Source: Draconibacterium sediminis (GTDB lineage: Bacteria; Bacteroidota; Bacteroidia; Bacteroidales; Prolixibacteraceae). Taken from it: 64,000 bases of DNA. Shown here piece by piece: positions 43,762 through 53,342 of the stretch. Both the position numbers and the translations under genes were made by a program. The stretch lies in the NCBI RefSeq assembly GCF_000949475.1, contig NZ_JRHC01000008.1:1-64000 (forward strand), in the 5' to 3' direction. Position 1 is the stretch's first letter. Each line of letters opens with the position of its first letter. The notes under the pieces were generated by a model. That model had not been told where the DNA came from, ran no database searches, and was given only the letters and a program-made list of their open reading frames with translations.

Positions 43762-46596
43762 TCACACCGAAAGCATCACATCAGTAAGCGAATCTTCAGG
43801 TTGGAGGTTGAGCTTTTTCCTTAATTTGTAACGGTGGTTTTCAACGCCACGGATGGAGATTCCAAGCAGCGGTGCAATTTCTTTCGACGATAAATTCATC
43901 CGCAGATAAGCACACAATTGTAGGTCGCTCGATGTAAGGTCGGGATATCTGTCCTTCATCTTATGAAAGAACTGTTCGTGTGCCCGCTCGAAATTGTTTT
44001 CAAAAATCTGGCGGTCGTCTCGGCTCGATATATTTTCGTCAATTTTATTGTTTAAGTAATTAAAATACTTGTCGGGGTAACGCGATCCCAGCTCTTCTTT
44101 TTGTTTCCGTATAATGTTTTTCAGGTCGATCAAAAATTCGTTTTTACGAATTATCGCCATGGTAGAGTTGGCCAGCTCTTTACTTTTAAACCGCACTTCG
44201 CTCCGTAGTTTATCATTTCGCAGGCGAATGAGTTCCCGCTCGCGTTTTTCGTGTTGCAATTGCTCTTTCTTTTGAGTTTGTTTTACCCCCCACCGCCGGA
44301 ATAGCAAAAGCGCTCCGATTAAAATAAACATATACAGAAATATGGCCAGTTTGGTAGCCAACAGTGGTGGCAGAATTTTAAAATTGAAGGTGTAAAGCTG
44401 ACTTTCGTTACCCCAGATATCAACAGCTTTTACCTGTAACTGGTATTCTCCGCGTGGTAACCTTTCAAACTGAAATTCGGGGTCGGTCACACTTCCCGAC
44501 CAGCCCAGATGTAATCCTCGTAAAAAATACTTGTACGATACCGGAAATTCGTTGAGCATCGGAAAAGAGAAGCGAATTTTTACGTTGTTCAGCGTGTTTT
44601 TAATCTCGGGTTCACTGGTGTTAAGTGGCAAAAATACCGATCTCCCACCGTTGCTTTGCAGCTCAATACTTCTCACTTCAGGAGCGTACCGTCCAACCAT
44701 ACTTGTGGCGGAGTCGCTTACCGAAGCATCAAGAAAAGCCAGGCCGTTTTGCAAACACAAAATACCGGAATATTGATTTAACGGAAGGATATTTTCGAAT
44801 CCATCAACCAGTAACGGATCGTTGAACAATGACGTTGGGAACTCTTTAATCAGTTTAACATCGGTTTGTACAATGGAGAACAGACCTATTGATGTTGATT
44901 CGATAAACCAATAATAATTGTTGGGCGCTTTTATTATCCGGTTGGACGCCGCATACTTTCCCAAACTGGCGTTTATTGTATCGTAAGGAAGAATGGTATT
45001 GGTAAGATCGTCGAAGGTATATAACTTTTCGCCGGTAGTAAATACAATGCGTTTTTCAATTTTAAAAACATGTATTGAATGGTCTTTTCCAAAAGTCTCC
45101 TCTCCGAAATATTCAGGTTCGTCCACGGCTTTTGTACGCTCTTCATCCACCTGAATTTTAAAAATCCCGCGGTGCATGTGGCTGGCCCAGATATTTCCTA
45201 AATGATCGAATTCAATATAACGGATCAGGTTACTAAAATCCTCGATGTAGTTTCGAAACTCAATTCCCTTGTTGGTTTTGTTGTACACAACAATGCGGTT
45301 ATAGGTCGATTGCAAAAGCAAATCGGGATGAAACGGATCCTGCACAAAATTAAATGCGCCTCCTTCCGAAGATATTGCTCTTTTTTCTCCATTCCTCAGC
45401 GCAAAACTCCCCTGGTTGTGCCCTATTAATAGTTCGTCGTCACTTACTTTCAGGTCCCATATCTGGTCTTGTGTGCCTGGCACAAGTTTAATATCATCGC
45501 TATTCAAATCGAGCGATCTTTCAAACAAACCCTGATTTGTACCAAGGTATAGTTTGTTCTCGAAAATGGCTGTGGAGTAAATGGCACCCGCTCCCGGCAA
45601 CTTTTTAACCACAAAACTCTTGTTGGGATTGTCGGCAACAAAACCAATTCCAATATCAAGTGCCAGCCAGGTATTCCCGCGTTCATCGCTAGCAATACCC
45701 AACACCGTGTTATTCGGAAGCCCGTTTCTTGAATTTACATGTGTTATCCGTTTCCCGAACCGATCAAATACCACAATTCCGTCAACCAGCGAACCAATAA
45801 TAAATTGTCCGTTTTCATTTCGGCTGGCCCGGTTGAGCTCGTTCTCAATAAAATACGAGGTCCAGTCATCGTTCCATTGTTTCAGCCCGGTTCCATCCCA
45901 AACAAAAATTCCTCTGTCGGCAGTACCAATTAGAAGGTTTTCGTTATTCCCAGGGATAATAAATTTAACCGTGGTTCCGATAAGCGCATCATCGAAAATA
46001 ATTCGTTTTACTTCATCCTTTTCAACCTCCCAGATTCCATTGTCTCTGATCGCCACCAAAACACGGTCGTTTACCTGGTTCATTACCGAAATACCACCAC
46101 CAAGGTGCAAAGAATAAATACTGTCGTTATGGTAGGTAAGTATATTGCCAAACGATTGAAAATACACATGATCGTCCTTTACCGCGATGTTCCAAAACTC
46201 CAGGTTCGGATTATCTTTAAAAAAAACGGCTGCTTTCGGGTTTAGCGATTTGTAAACCAGTTCGCCCGTTGGAGTTGGTTTCCAATAACCCAGCTCCATG
46301 TATCCACCGGTATATACAATCGAGTCGCCAACGGCTTTTACCGAGCGTACAATTGTATTATTTGGTAACCGGTTCATCGTCCAGTTGGTACCGTCGAACG
46401 AGAGAAGTCCCGCATGATTGGCAACATATACAATGCCATTGTTGGCAATACTAACACCCCAGTTTTGCCGGGCCCCTTTATAGATGGTCTGATCAAACTT
46501 TACCACTCCCGTTTCCTCCTCCAACGCCAGGGAAGTGATAGCCCAAACCACCAAAAAGATGGTACCAATGATCGATTTTGTTCCGGTTTTTAGCAT
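43762..46596 (-). CDS. Membrane-spanning PUL regulator (propeller, Y_Y_Y, LuxR-type HTH)
   Basis: A 944-residue one-component sensor and transcription factor of the SusR kind. Order: signal peptide (1-25), two-component-regulator-type beta-propeller repeats (about 30-640), Y_Y_Y domain (about 665-745; GEYQLQVKAVDIWGNES), a single membrane helix (about 750-770), a coiled coil, and a C-terminal LuxR-type helix-turn-helix (about 882-944; DLQLCAYLRMNLSSKEIAPLLGISIRGVENHRYKLRKKL). There is no kinase domain. Its periplasmic part should bind an oligosaccharide released by the adjacent enzymes. It diverges from susC; the 307-base gap is the likely target. Confidence 0.9.
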   Translation of the reverse strand: MLKTGTKSIIGTIFLVVWAITSLALEEETGVVKFDQTIYKGARQNWGVSIANNGIVYVANHAGLLSFDGTNWTMNRLPNNTIVRSVKAVGDSIVYTGGYMELGYWKPTPTGELVYKSLNPKAAVFFKDNPNLEFWNIAVKDDHVYFQSFGNILTYHNDSIYSLHLGGGISVMNQVNDRVLVAIRDNGIWEVEKDEVKRIIFDDALIGTTVKFIIPGNNENLLIGTADRGIFVWDGTGLKQWNDDWTSYFIENELNRASRNENGQFIIGSLVDGIVVFDRFGKRITHVNSRNGLPNNTVLGIASDERGNTWLALDIGIGFVADNPNKSFVVKKLPGAGAIYSTAIFENKLYLGTNQGLFERSLDLNSDDIKLVPGTQDQIWDLKVSDDELLIGHNQGSFALRNGEKRAISSEGGAFNFVQDPFHPDLLLQSTYNRIVVYNKTNKGIEFRNYIEDFSNLIRYIEFDHLGNIWASHMHRGIFKIQVDEERTKAVDEPEYFGEETFGKDHSIHVFKIEKRIVFTTGEKLYTFDDLTNTILPYDTINASLGKYAASNRIIKAPNNYYWFIESTSIGLFSIVQTDVKLIKEFPTSLFNDPLLVDGFENILPLNQYSGILCLQNGLAFLDASVSDSATSMVGRYAPEVRSIELQSNGGRSVFLPLNTSEPEIKNTLNNVKIRFSFPMLNEFPVSYKYFLRGLHLGWSGSVTDPEFQFERLPRGEYQLQVKAVDIWGNESQLYTFNFKILPPLLATKLAIFLYMFILIGALLLFRRWGVKQTQKKEQLQHEKRERELIRLRNDKLRSEVRFKSKELANSTMAIIRKNEFLIDLKNIIRKQKEELGSRYPDKYFNYLNNKIDENISSRDDRQIFENNFERAHEQFFHKMKDRYPDLTSSDLQLCAYLRMNLSSKEIAPLLGISIRGVENHRYKLRKKLNLQPEDSLTDVMLSV

Positions 46597-46843
46597 CGAA
46601 TGTTAATGATTTTACAGATGACAAATGGATGTAATTCCTCTATTTTCTACTCTAAACCCCATTTTTTACGAAATAAATAAAATTAAATGTACAAAAAAAT
46701 AAAAAGAATTCACAAACAAACAACCATTTTAAACCCTGTTTTACAACTACTTACAATTACTGTTTATTTTACAGGATGAGGTAATGATGAGGTTGTTAAA
46801 GCGATTCACTTTAGTCGAAAGTATCAATAGTGTATTTATTTGA

Positions 46844-46875
46844 TTGTTTTCCGCCTTGCCGACACCATACCTTTG
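46844..46875 (+). promoter_or_regulatory. Likely susC promoter
   Basis: TTG (46844-46846), 21 bases, then TACCTTTG (46868-46875), a match to the Bacteroidota -33/-7 elements; start site near 46882, 22 bases before the ATG. The remaining gap 46597-46843 is AT-rich and presumably carries the regulator's binding site, but I cannot define it. Confidence 0.6.
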
Positions 46876-46903
46876 ACATCAAACTAATTCAAATTTTAAA
46901 GTT

Positions 46904-49900
46904 ATGCGAAAAACATTCTTTATTGTATTTCTCCTTTTTTCGTTTTCAACACTATTTGCGCAGGATAGAATTTCTATCTCCGGCTCGGTGGTTGATGCAA
47001 ACGGAATAACTCTGCCGGGAGTATCCGTTTTGGAAAAAGGGACAACTAACGGAGTTGTTACAAACATTGACGGCAACTATACCTTGTCGGTAAAACAGGG
47101 AGCCACTGTAGTTTTTAGTTACATTGGTTTTCTCCCTCAGGAAATTAATCCTCAACAAGCAGGAACGTTTAACATACAGTTGCAGGAAGATGTAGTTGGA
47201 CTTGAGGAAGTTGTTGTTATTGGTTACGGATCGATGAAAAAGGCCGATCTTACCTCTTCAATTTCCACACTGAAATCTGACGAGCTGGTAAAAACACCTG
47301 CCGGACAGGCCATGCAATCGTTGCAGGGAAAAGTCGCCGGTGTTCAGATTGTAAACTCAGGATCGCCTGGTAGTTCACCAACAGTTCGTATTCGAGGTAT
47401 CGGATCATTTCCGGGAAGCAGTAATTCATCGCCTTTGTATGTTGTTGACGGAATGTATTTCGACAACATCGATTTCCTTAACCCATCGGATATTGAAACC
47501 TTATCGGTTTTAAAAGATGCTTCGGCATCGGCAATTTATGGTGTTAGGGCAGCAAACGGCGTGGTACTTATAACCACCAAAAAAGGTTCGTTAAACACGC
47601 AAACCAGTATTACCTACGAAGGATATTACGGTATTCAGGTTCCGCAAAACGTAATGCAAATGGCCAACGCCGAACAATTTGTTGATTACGTTTACCAAAC
47701 CGGATCGGCAGCCGACATTAGTTTTGTTGAAAATGCCATGCAACGTTATGGCCGTAGCCGCGTGAACCCGAATGTACCAAACGTAAATACCGACTGGTAT
47801 GCCGAGATTATGAAGTCGCATGCCCGCCAGCAAAACCACTCGGTTTCTGTGTTGGGTGGTAACGACAAAACGTCTTACTCGATGGGAGTGAATTATTACG
47901 ATCAGGAAGGTTTGCTTGAAGCTGAAGATTCGTATAAAAGAATGAATATTCGTGCATCAATCGATCACCAGGCAAACAGCTGGTTAAAAACCGGGGTAAA
48001 CTTTAATGTAAGTAACGGAACCCGCTACATTGCAAGCGATGCAGCCTGGTTTAGCGCATATCATGCTGTACCGATCCTTCCGGTATACGACCAGCAGAAT
48101 TACGACGATTTGGTAGCACAGGGAATTGATTACCCAAGTAATTATTCGAGTGCACAATTATTGGATTACCGCGGTTCGCAAAACCCGTTTTTAAATCTAG
48201 CTTATAACGATTCGCGTCAGGATATCAGAAAAATACTTGCCGGTATTTATGCCGAGGTTGACATCCTTCCAAATCTGTTGACATTTAAAAGTGCATACAA
48301 TTCTTCAATGATGTTCCTGAAGTCTCGAAGTGTTGGATTGCCTTATTACATCACTAACTCGACACGAAGAACTTTATCTTCCATTTCATCATCGCGAACC
48401 ACCAATGTAAATCATTTCTTTGATAACACATTGACATATACTGACAGTTTTGGCGACCACAATATTACCGCAATGGCCGGTATGTCGTACCGCGACGAGT
48501 GGTATGATTATCTGGGCGGTTCGGCCGAAGATATTCCGCTGAACGAAAATGCATGGTACATTAACCAGTCGCAGTCGGAAACATCAAAACAAGTTGGCGA
48601 TAACGGAGAGCGTCTGTACGGTGTTTCTTATTTCGGACGTTTATCATACAACTACGATAACAAATACATCGCTTATTTCACCATCCGCCAGGAAGGAACA
48701 CAAAAGTACCAGGAGAAATGGGGTACTTTCCCTGCCTTTGGTTTAGGATGGGTAGTTACCGAAGAAAGTTTTATGGAAAATGTTGGTTTTCTTAACTACC
48801 TTAAATTAAGAGGTGGATGGGGAAAACTGGGTAACGATAAAATTGCCCGCCAGGATGGAGCAAACACTACCAACCCGGTATTTTTGGCAATCGACGATAT
48901 GCAGGTTGACGGAACAACAACAACAAGTACGTTTGGTTATTTGGGTTGGGAAACCGTTACCGGAACAAACATTGGTTTAAACGCCGAATTGTTTGACAAC
49001 CGTTTAACCATTGATGCCGACTACTTCATCCGCGACACGGAAGATGCTGCTATCCCGGTAAGTTTGAAATTGCAATCGGGAAGCGTTTTACGTAACGTTG
49101 GTACCATCCGTAACTCAGGTTTGGAACTGGCAGTAGCGTGGAGAAACGAAATTAACAGAGATTTTAGCTACAACCTTGGTGTGAACATTTCAACACTGAA
49201 AAACGAAGTTCGCGACCTTTACGGACAAACCTACATTAACGGAGGTCAGGCCGAGTTCAGACAACGTTCTCAGGTTGGCGAGCCATTGCTTTCATTCTAT
49301 GGTTACGAAGTAGCAGGTATTTACCAAAACGAGGCCGAAATTAATGCTGATCCGGTAGCTGTTGCCAATTCGCTGGTTCCGGGCGATTTCAGGTTTGTCG
49401 ATCAGAACAATGATGATGTGATCAACGACGACGACAAGGTATTCCTTGGTTCATACATTCCAACGTTCTCTTACGGTGGATTTATCGGACTGAATTATAA
49501 GGATTTCGAATTCTCGATGAACATTATGGGCCAGACAGGCAACAAAATTCTTAACCGTAAACGTGGTGAGATCATCTGGACAAACGACACCAACATCGAT
49601 GCTGATTTGGCCAACGGACTTTGGACAGGCGAAGGCACATCGAACAAATACCCATCGGCTTCGGCACTACGTCGCGGATGGAACCAGAACTTTAGCGATT
49701 ACCTGGTTGAAGACGGAAACTTCTTCCGCATCCAGAATATTCAGCTGGCGTACAACATTGATGGCAAAAAGCTGTTTGGTGCCGGAATGCCCGATGCAAG
49801 AGTTTTTGTAACTGCTGAAAAGCCGCTTACTGTATTTAAATACAACGGATTCAATCCTGAAGTTAACAACGGTATCGACCGCCAGTTTTATCCGGTTCCG

Positions 49901-49936
49901 GCCGTTTATACAATTGGGGTAAATCTAAAATTCTAA
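46904..49936 (+). CDS. SusC/RagA-type TonB-dependent outer-membrane receptor
   Basis: Imports oligosaccharides across the outer membrane with its SusD partner. The 1010-residue protein has a signal peptide (1-20, ending FAQ), a carboxypeptidase-regulatory-like domain (about 25-100; ISGSVVDANGITLPGVSVLEKGTT), a plug (about 110-230; VVVIGYGSMKKADLTSS, SPLYVVDGMYFDNI, DIETLSVLKDASASAIYGVRAANGVVLITT, all SusC hallmarks) and a C-terminal barrel ending in Phe. First gene of the PUL operon. Confidence 0.96.
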   Translation: MRKTFFIVFLLFSFSTLFAQDRISISGSVVDANGITLPGVSVLEKGTTNGVVTNIDGNYTLSVKQGATVVFSYIGFLPQEINPQQAGTFNIQLQEDVVGLEEVVVIGYGSMKKADLTSSISTLKSDELVKTPAGQAMQSLQGKVAGVQIVNSGSPGSSPTVRIRGIGSFPGSSNSSPLYVVDGMYFDNIDFLNPSDIETLSVLKDASASAIYGVRAANGVVLITTKKGSLNTQTSITYEGYYGIQVPQNVMQMANAEQFVDYVYQTGSAADISFVENAMQRYGRSRVNPNVPNVNTDWYAEIMKSHARQQNHSVSVLGGNDKTSYSMGVNYYDQEGLLEAEDSYKRMNIRASIDHQANSWLKTGVNFNVSNGTRYIASDAAWFSAYHAVPILPVYDQQNYDDLVAQGIDYPSNYSSAQLLDYRGSQNPFLNLAYNDSRQDIRKILAGIYAEVDILPNLLTFKSAYNSSMMFLKSRSVGLPYYITNSTRRTLSSISSSRTTNVNHFFDNTLTYTDSFGDHNITAMAGMSYRDEWYDYLGGSAEDIPLNENAWYINQSQSETSKQVGDNGERLYGVSYFGRLSYNYDNKYIAYFTIRQEGTQKYQEKWGTFPAFGLGWVVTEESFMENVGFLNYLKLRGGWGKLGNDKIARQDGANTTNPVFLAIDDMQVDGTTTTSTFGYLGWETVTGTNIGLNAELFDNRLTIDADYFIRDTEDAAIPVSLKLQSGSVLRNVGTIRNSGLELAVAWRNEINRDFSYNLGVNISTLKNEVRDLYGQTYINGGQAEFRQRSQVGEPLLSFYGYEVAGIYQNEAEINADPVAVANSLVPGDFRFVDQNNDDVINDDDKVFLGSYIPTFSYGGFIGLNYKDFEFSMNIMGQTGNKILNRKRGEIIWTNDTNIDADLANGLWTGEGTSNKYPSASALRRGWNQNFSDYLVEDGNFFRIQNIQLAYNIDGKKLFGAGMPDARVFVTAEKPLTVFKYNGFNPEVNNGIDRQFYPVPAVYTIGVNLKF

Positions 49937-49948
49937 ACACTTTAAGAC

Positions 49949-51481
49949 ATGAAGAAGAAACTATTAATAAAATATTTTACACCCGTACTATTAAGCGGGC
50001 TGTTATTGGTGTCGGGAATTGGATGTACCGACAAACTGGATCAACCTTTTGAGAACGAATCGTTTACCAGCGACGTAGATTACACCATTGGCGAAAATAT
50101 GATTTTACCATTACTGGGAGCCTATCAGGGTTTGTACACCCGCGCATGGGAAGAGCCATTAACACTGGGAATCAGAGGCGACGATGTAAATGCTGCCGGC
50201 GACCAGGTTCCAATGCAGGAACAGGATAATTACATGTACCAGGCCAGTCACTGGAATCCAAACTCGGTGTGGCAACAACACTACAACGACATTGTAAATG
50301 CATTTACTGCAATCGACGAGATCAATAAGTACCGCGAAGCATCGGGGAACAATGCTATGGCCGATCAGTACATTGCCGAATGTCGTGTAATGCGTGCTTA
50401 CCTATACCTTAACATTGCACGAACTTTTGGAGGCTGTATCGTTATCGACCAGCTGGATAATATCCAGAATACACCGGTGAGTAACAAGGCACAGGTAATG
50501 CAATATATTGTTGACGAAATGACCGATGCAATTCCAAACCTTCCGGATATGCATCCAAACAAACGTACTGATATTCCTGGAGGTATGACCACTTACACTG
50601 CTTATGCAATTCAGGCACTGGCCTACCAGGAAATGAAAGATTATCAGGGTGTGGTAAATGCAACGTCGCAAATTATCAACTCGGGCGAGTTCAAGTTAGC
50701 CGACGACTTTTATCACCTATTCAAAAAGGCAGGTAAATTGGATGACGAGAATATCATGGAATTCCAGTATTCTGATTTCAACCAGGGAGAAGGCGACCGT
50801 TTTGGTTTCCTGTTTGCCCCATTTGGTATTGGCGGATGGACACCCGTTGTTACCGGCGCCGGAGCAGGTTGGGGATTTTATGAACCCACACTGAAATACA
50901 TCGAATTTATGCTCGACAGAGGCGAGAGTGTGCGTCTGGAAACCAGTGTTATTTTCACTCCTGACGGAATTACTGAGTTGAGAAATGACTATGGTACAAT
51001 TCCGGAGTGGATTACCAATACCAACCGCGAAGGTGATATTTTTAACAACAACGCCCGCATGAATTTTGTGAGTGGAAAACACAGCCAGCCTTCTACTGAA
51101 CTGGTTCCCGGAAGAACATCTTACGGAAGTAACAAAAACTTTATCGTTATCCGCTATTCAGAAATGTTGCTGATGTACGCCGAAGCGCTTACCCGTGGTG
51201 CATCAAGCAGTATTTCAATGAGTGCCGACGATGCAGTGAACATGGTTCGCGCACGTGCCGGATTAACCAACTTGTCGGGTGTTACAACTCAGGATGTACT
51301 GGATGAAAAATTTGCTGAACTGGCAATGGAATGGGGTACCCGCTATTACGATATGGTGCGTACGGAAAACACAAGTGCCCTTTCGTATGGTGGAAGAACA
51401 TTTACGATGGACAAAGCCTATTTGCCATTTCCGGCCGATCAGGTTGCTGAATTACCACAATTGGAAGAAGGAATTGACTAA
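49949..51481 (+). CDS. SusD/RagB-type surface glycan-binding lipoprotein
   Basis: Lid of the SusC transporter on the cell surface. The 510-residue protein has a lipobox (VSGIGC) and TPR-like helices, with AIDEINKYREASGNNAMADQYIAECRVMRAYLYLNIARTFGG and the C-terminal YSEMLLMYAEALTRG plus WGTRYYDMVRT typical of the family. It follows susC after 12 bases. Length is normal. Confidence 0.95.
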   Translation: MKKKLLIKYFTPVLLSGLLLVSGIGCTDKLDQPFENESFTSDVDYTIGENMILPLLGAYQGLYTRAWEEPLTLGIRGDDVNAAGDQVPMQEQDNYMYQASHWNPNSVWQQHYNDIVNAFTAIDEINKYREASGNNAMADQYIAECRVMRAYLYLNIARTFGGCIVIDQLDNIQNTPVSNKAQVMQYIVDEMTDAIPNLPDMHPNKRTDIPGGMTTYTAYAIQALAYQEMKDYQGVVNATSQIINSGEFKLADDFYHLFKKAGKLDDENIMEFQYSDFNQGEGDRFGFLFAPFGIGGWTPVVTGAGAGWGFYEPTLKYIEFMLDRGESVRLETSVIFTPDGITELRNDYGTIPEWITNTNREGDIFNNNARMNFVSGKHSQPSTELVPGRTSYGSNKNFIVIRYSEMLLMYAEALTRGASSSISMSADDAVNMVRARAGLTNLSGVTTQDVLDEKFAELAMEWGTRYYDMVRTENTSALSYGGRTFTMDKAYLPFPADQVAELPQLEEGID

Positions 51482-51492
51482 AACGATAAAAC

Positions 51493-53241
51493 ATGAAGAC
51501 TTATAATAAATTATTTATACTTGCATTGATACTTTTTGCTTTCAATGCATGCGATCAAAACTACATCGATGGAATATCGGCTGTAGATCCGGGAGCAGAT
51601 GAAACAGCTCCACAGGTTACGATTAACTTTCCGCCCGAAGGTTACGAAATTCAGACTAACGATGCTATTGCTTCGGTAGATATTGACTTTGAAGTGCGAG
51701 ACGATATTGAAATCGGATCCATTAAGGTAAATATCGACGGTGCTGAAATTGCCAGCTATTTGGAGTTTATGGATTACCGCGTAGCAATGAGAACCTATAC
51801 TTACGACAATGTTACAACAGGCTCGCACGTATTAAGCATAACAGCCACCGACCTGGATGGTAAGACAACAACGGCAACGGTAAACTTTGCAAAATCGCCG
51901 CCATACGTACCACAATACGAAGGCGAAATTTTCTACATGCCGTTTAACAACGAATTCCGCGAAATGAACAGCCTTCAACTGGCAACAAAAGTGGGAAATC
52001 CTACATTTGCTGACGGTATTCAGAAAGGAACAGCTTATAGCGGCGCTGCTGATTCGTACCTCACATTCCCTACAACAATTCTGCAGGGAGCAACTGAAGT
52101 TAGTGCAAGTTTCTGGCTGAAAGTTGATAACAGCATGGACAGAGCAGGAATTCTGGTAGTAGCTCCTCCAGCCGACAACAATAACGACCGTTCTAAAGGA
52201 TTCCGTTTCTTCCGCGAAGCCAGTAACTCTGGTGCAACTCAACGTTTTAAGCTTAATGCCGGAAACGGAACTGCTGATAGCTGGTTCGATGGTGGTGCAG
52301 CTGCCGATGTTGAACCAAATACCGGCGAGTGGACACACTTTGCTTTTAGTATTTCAGAAACGAGCGCAGAAGTTTATATCAATGGAGAATTGGTAAAAGA
52401 GGGAGATTTCAGTGGAATTGACTGGACTGATTGTAATGTAATCTCAATTATGTCGGGTGCTCCAAACTGGACAGGCTGGAACCATCTTTCTGATGGAAGT
52501 TTAATGGATGAATTACGTATTTTCAATACAGCGCTTACGCAGGAGGAAGTCCACACTATAATGCTGAAAGAGCAGGCTTCTTTCTATATGGATTTTAACG
52601 GAGATTTTAAAGAAGCCATTAGCAGTGAAGATGCAACTGTTGTTGGTAATCCTGCATTGGATTATGGTGGTGGTGTTGATGGTGATGCCTACCAGGGAGC
52701 CGCTGATGCTTATCTTTCTTTTTCAACTGCCGATGTTGACATCCAGGGAGAAGAATTCAGTGCCAGTTTCTGGATGAATATAAATGCAACGCCTGACCGC
52801 GCAGGTATTTTAGTTATGGGGCCGGAAGATTCAGCCAATCCTGATGCGCAAAACGACAGAACAAGTGGTTTCCGCTTCTTCCGCGAAAATGCCAGTGGCA
52901 TGCAACGTTTTAAACTAAATGCCGGTAACGGAACTGCCGATTCGTGGTTCGATGGCGGCGCGGCTGCCGATGTTGATCCAACAACAGGCAACTGGGTACA
53001 CATGGCATTTGCCATTTCGGGTACCGAAGCGCGCGTTTACATTGATGGTGTTGAAGTAAAACAAGGTGCTTTCTCAGGCATCGACTGGACCGGCTGCGAC
53101 TTGCTTTCTATCATGTCGGGATCGCCACGTTTTAGCGGCTGGAATCACAAGTCGGACGAAAGTTTAATGGACGAACTGTACCTATTCAAAAAAGCACTTT
53201 CTGCTGAAGAAGTGACTTTAATGATGCAAGACGGTTTATAG
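51493..53241 (+). CDS. Surface lipoprotein with Ig-like domain and two LamG domains
   Basis: A 582-residue lipoprotein (lipobox FNACD) occupying the SusE/SusF position. An Ig-like domain (about 35-130) is followed by two concanavalin-like LamG domains (about 140-350 and 355-582). The two LamG copies share long near-identical stretches (QRFKLNAGNGTADSWFDGGA in both; SIMSG...W followed by DELRIF or DELYLF), spaced about 222 residues, so they arose by recent internal duplication. Probably binds the glycan on the cell surface. The gene ends at a strong terminator. Confidence 0.9.
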   Translation: MKTYNKLFILALILFAFNACDQNYIDGISAVDPGADETAPQVTINFPPEGYEIQTNDAIASVDIDFEVRDDIEIGSIKVNIDGAEIASYLEFMDYRVAMRTYTYDNVTTGSHVLSITATDLDGKTTTATVNFAKSPPYVPQYEGEIFYMPFNNEFREMNSLQLATKVGNPTFADGIQKGTAYSGAADSYLTFPTTILQGATEVSASFWLKVDNSMDRAGILVVAPPADNNNDRSKGFRFFREASNSGATQRFKLNAGNGTADSWFDGGAAADVEPNTGEWTHFAFSISETSAEVYINGELVKEGDFSGIDWTDCNVISIMSGAPNWTGWNHLSDGSLMDELRIFNTALTQEEVHTIMLKEQASFYMDFNGDFKEAISSEDATVVGNPALDYGGGVDGDAYQGAADAYLSFSTADVDIQGEEFSASFWMNINATPDRAGILVMGPEDSANPDAQNDRTSGFRFFRENASGMQRFKLNAGNGTADSWFDGGAAADVDPTTGNWVHMAFAISGTEARVYIDGVEVKQGAFSGIDWTGCDLLSIMSGSPRFSGWNHKSDESLMDELYLFKKALSAEEVTLMMQDGL

Positions 53242-53262
53242 AGTAATATAAGGTAGTTTACA

Positions 53263-53309
53263 GAATTGGCCCACTGTGATTTGCAGTGGGTCAATTCAAA
53301 CTTTTTTTT
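53263..53309 (+). terminator. Strong intrinsic terminator inside the PUL
   Basis: GAATTGGCCCACTG (53263-53276) pairs with CAGTGGGTCAATTC (53284-53297), a 14-base stem with one G-U pair and a 7-base loop, followed by eight T (53302-53309). It separates the binding and uptake genes from the enzyme genes. Confidence 0.88.
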
Positions 53310-53342
53310 GAATATTAACAACACGCTTATCTGCATATATTG

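Noticed and set aside
43762-46596. Hybrid two-component system histidine kinase
   Set aside because: Propeller and Y_Y_Y domains are as in hybrid systems, but no H-box, ATPase or receiver domain is present; only a LuxR-type HTH follows the membrane helix.
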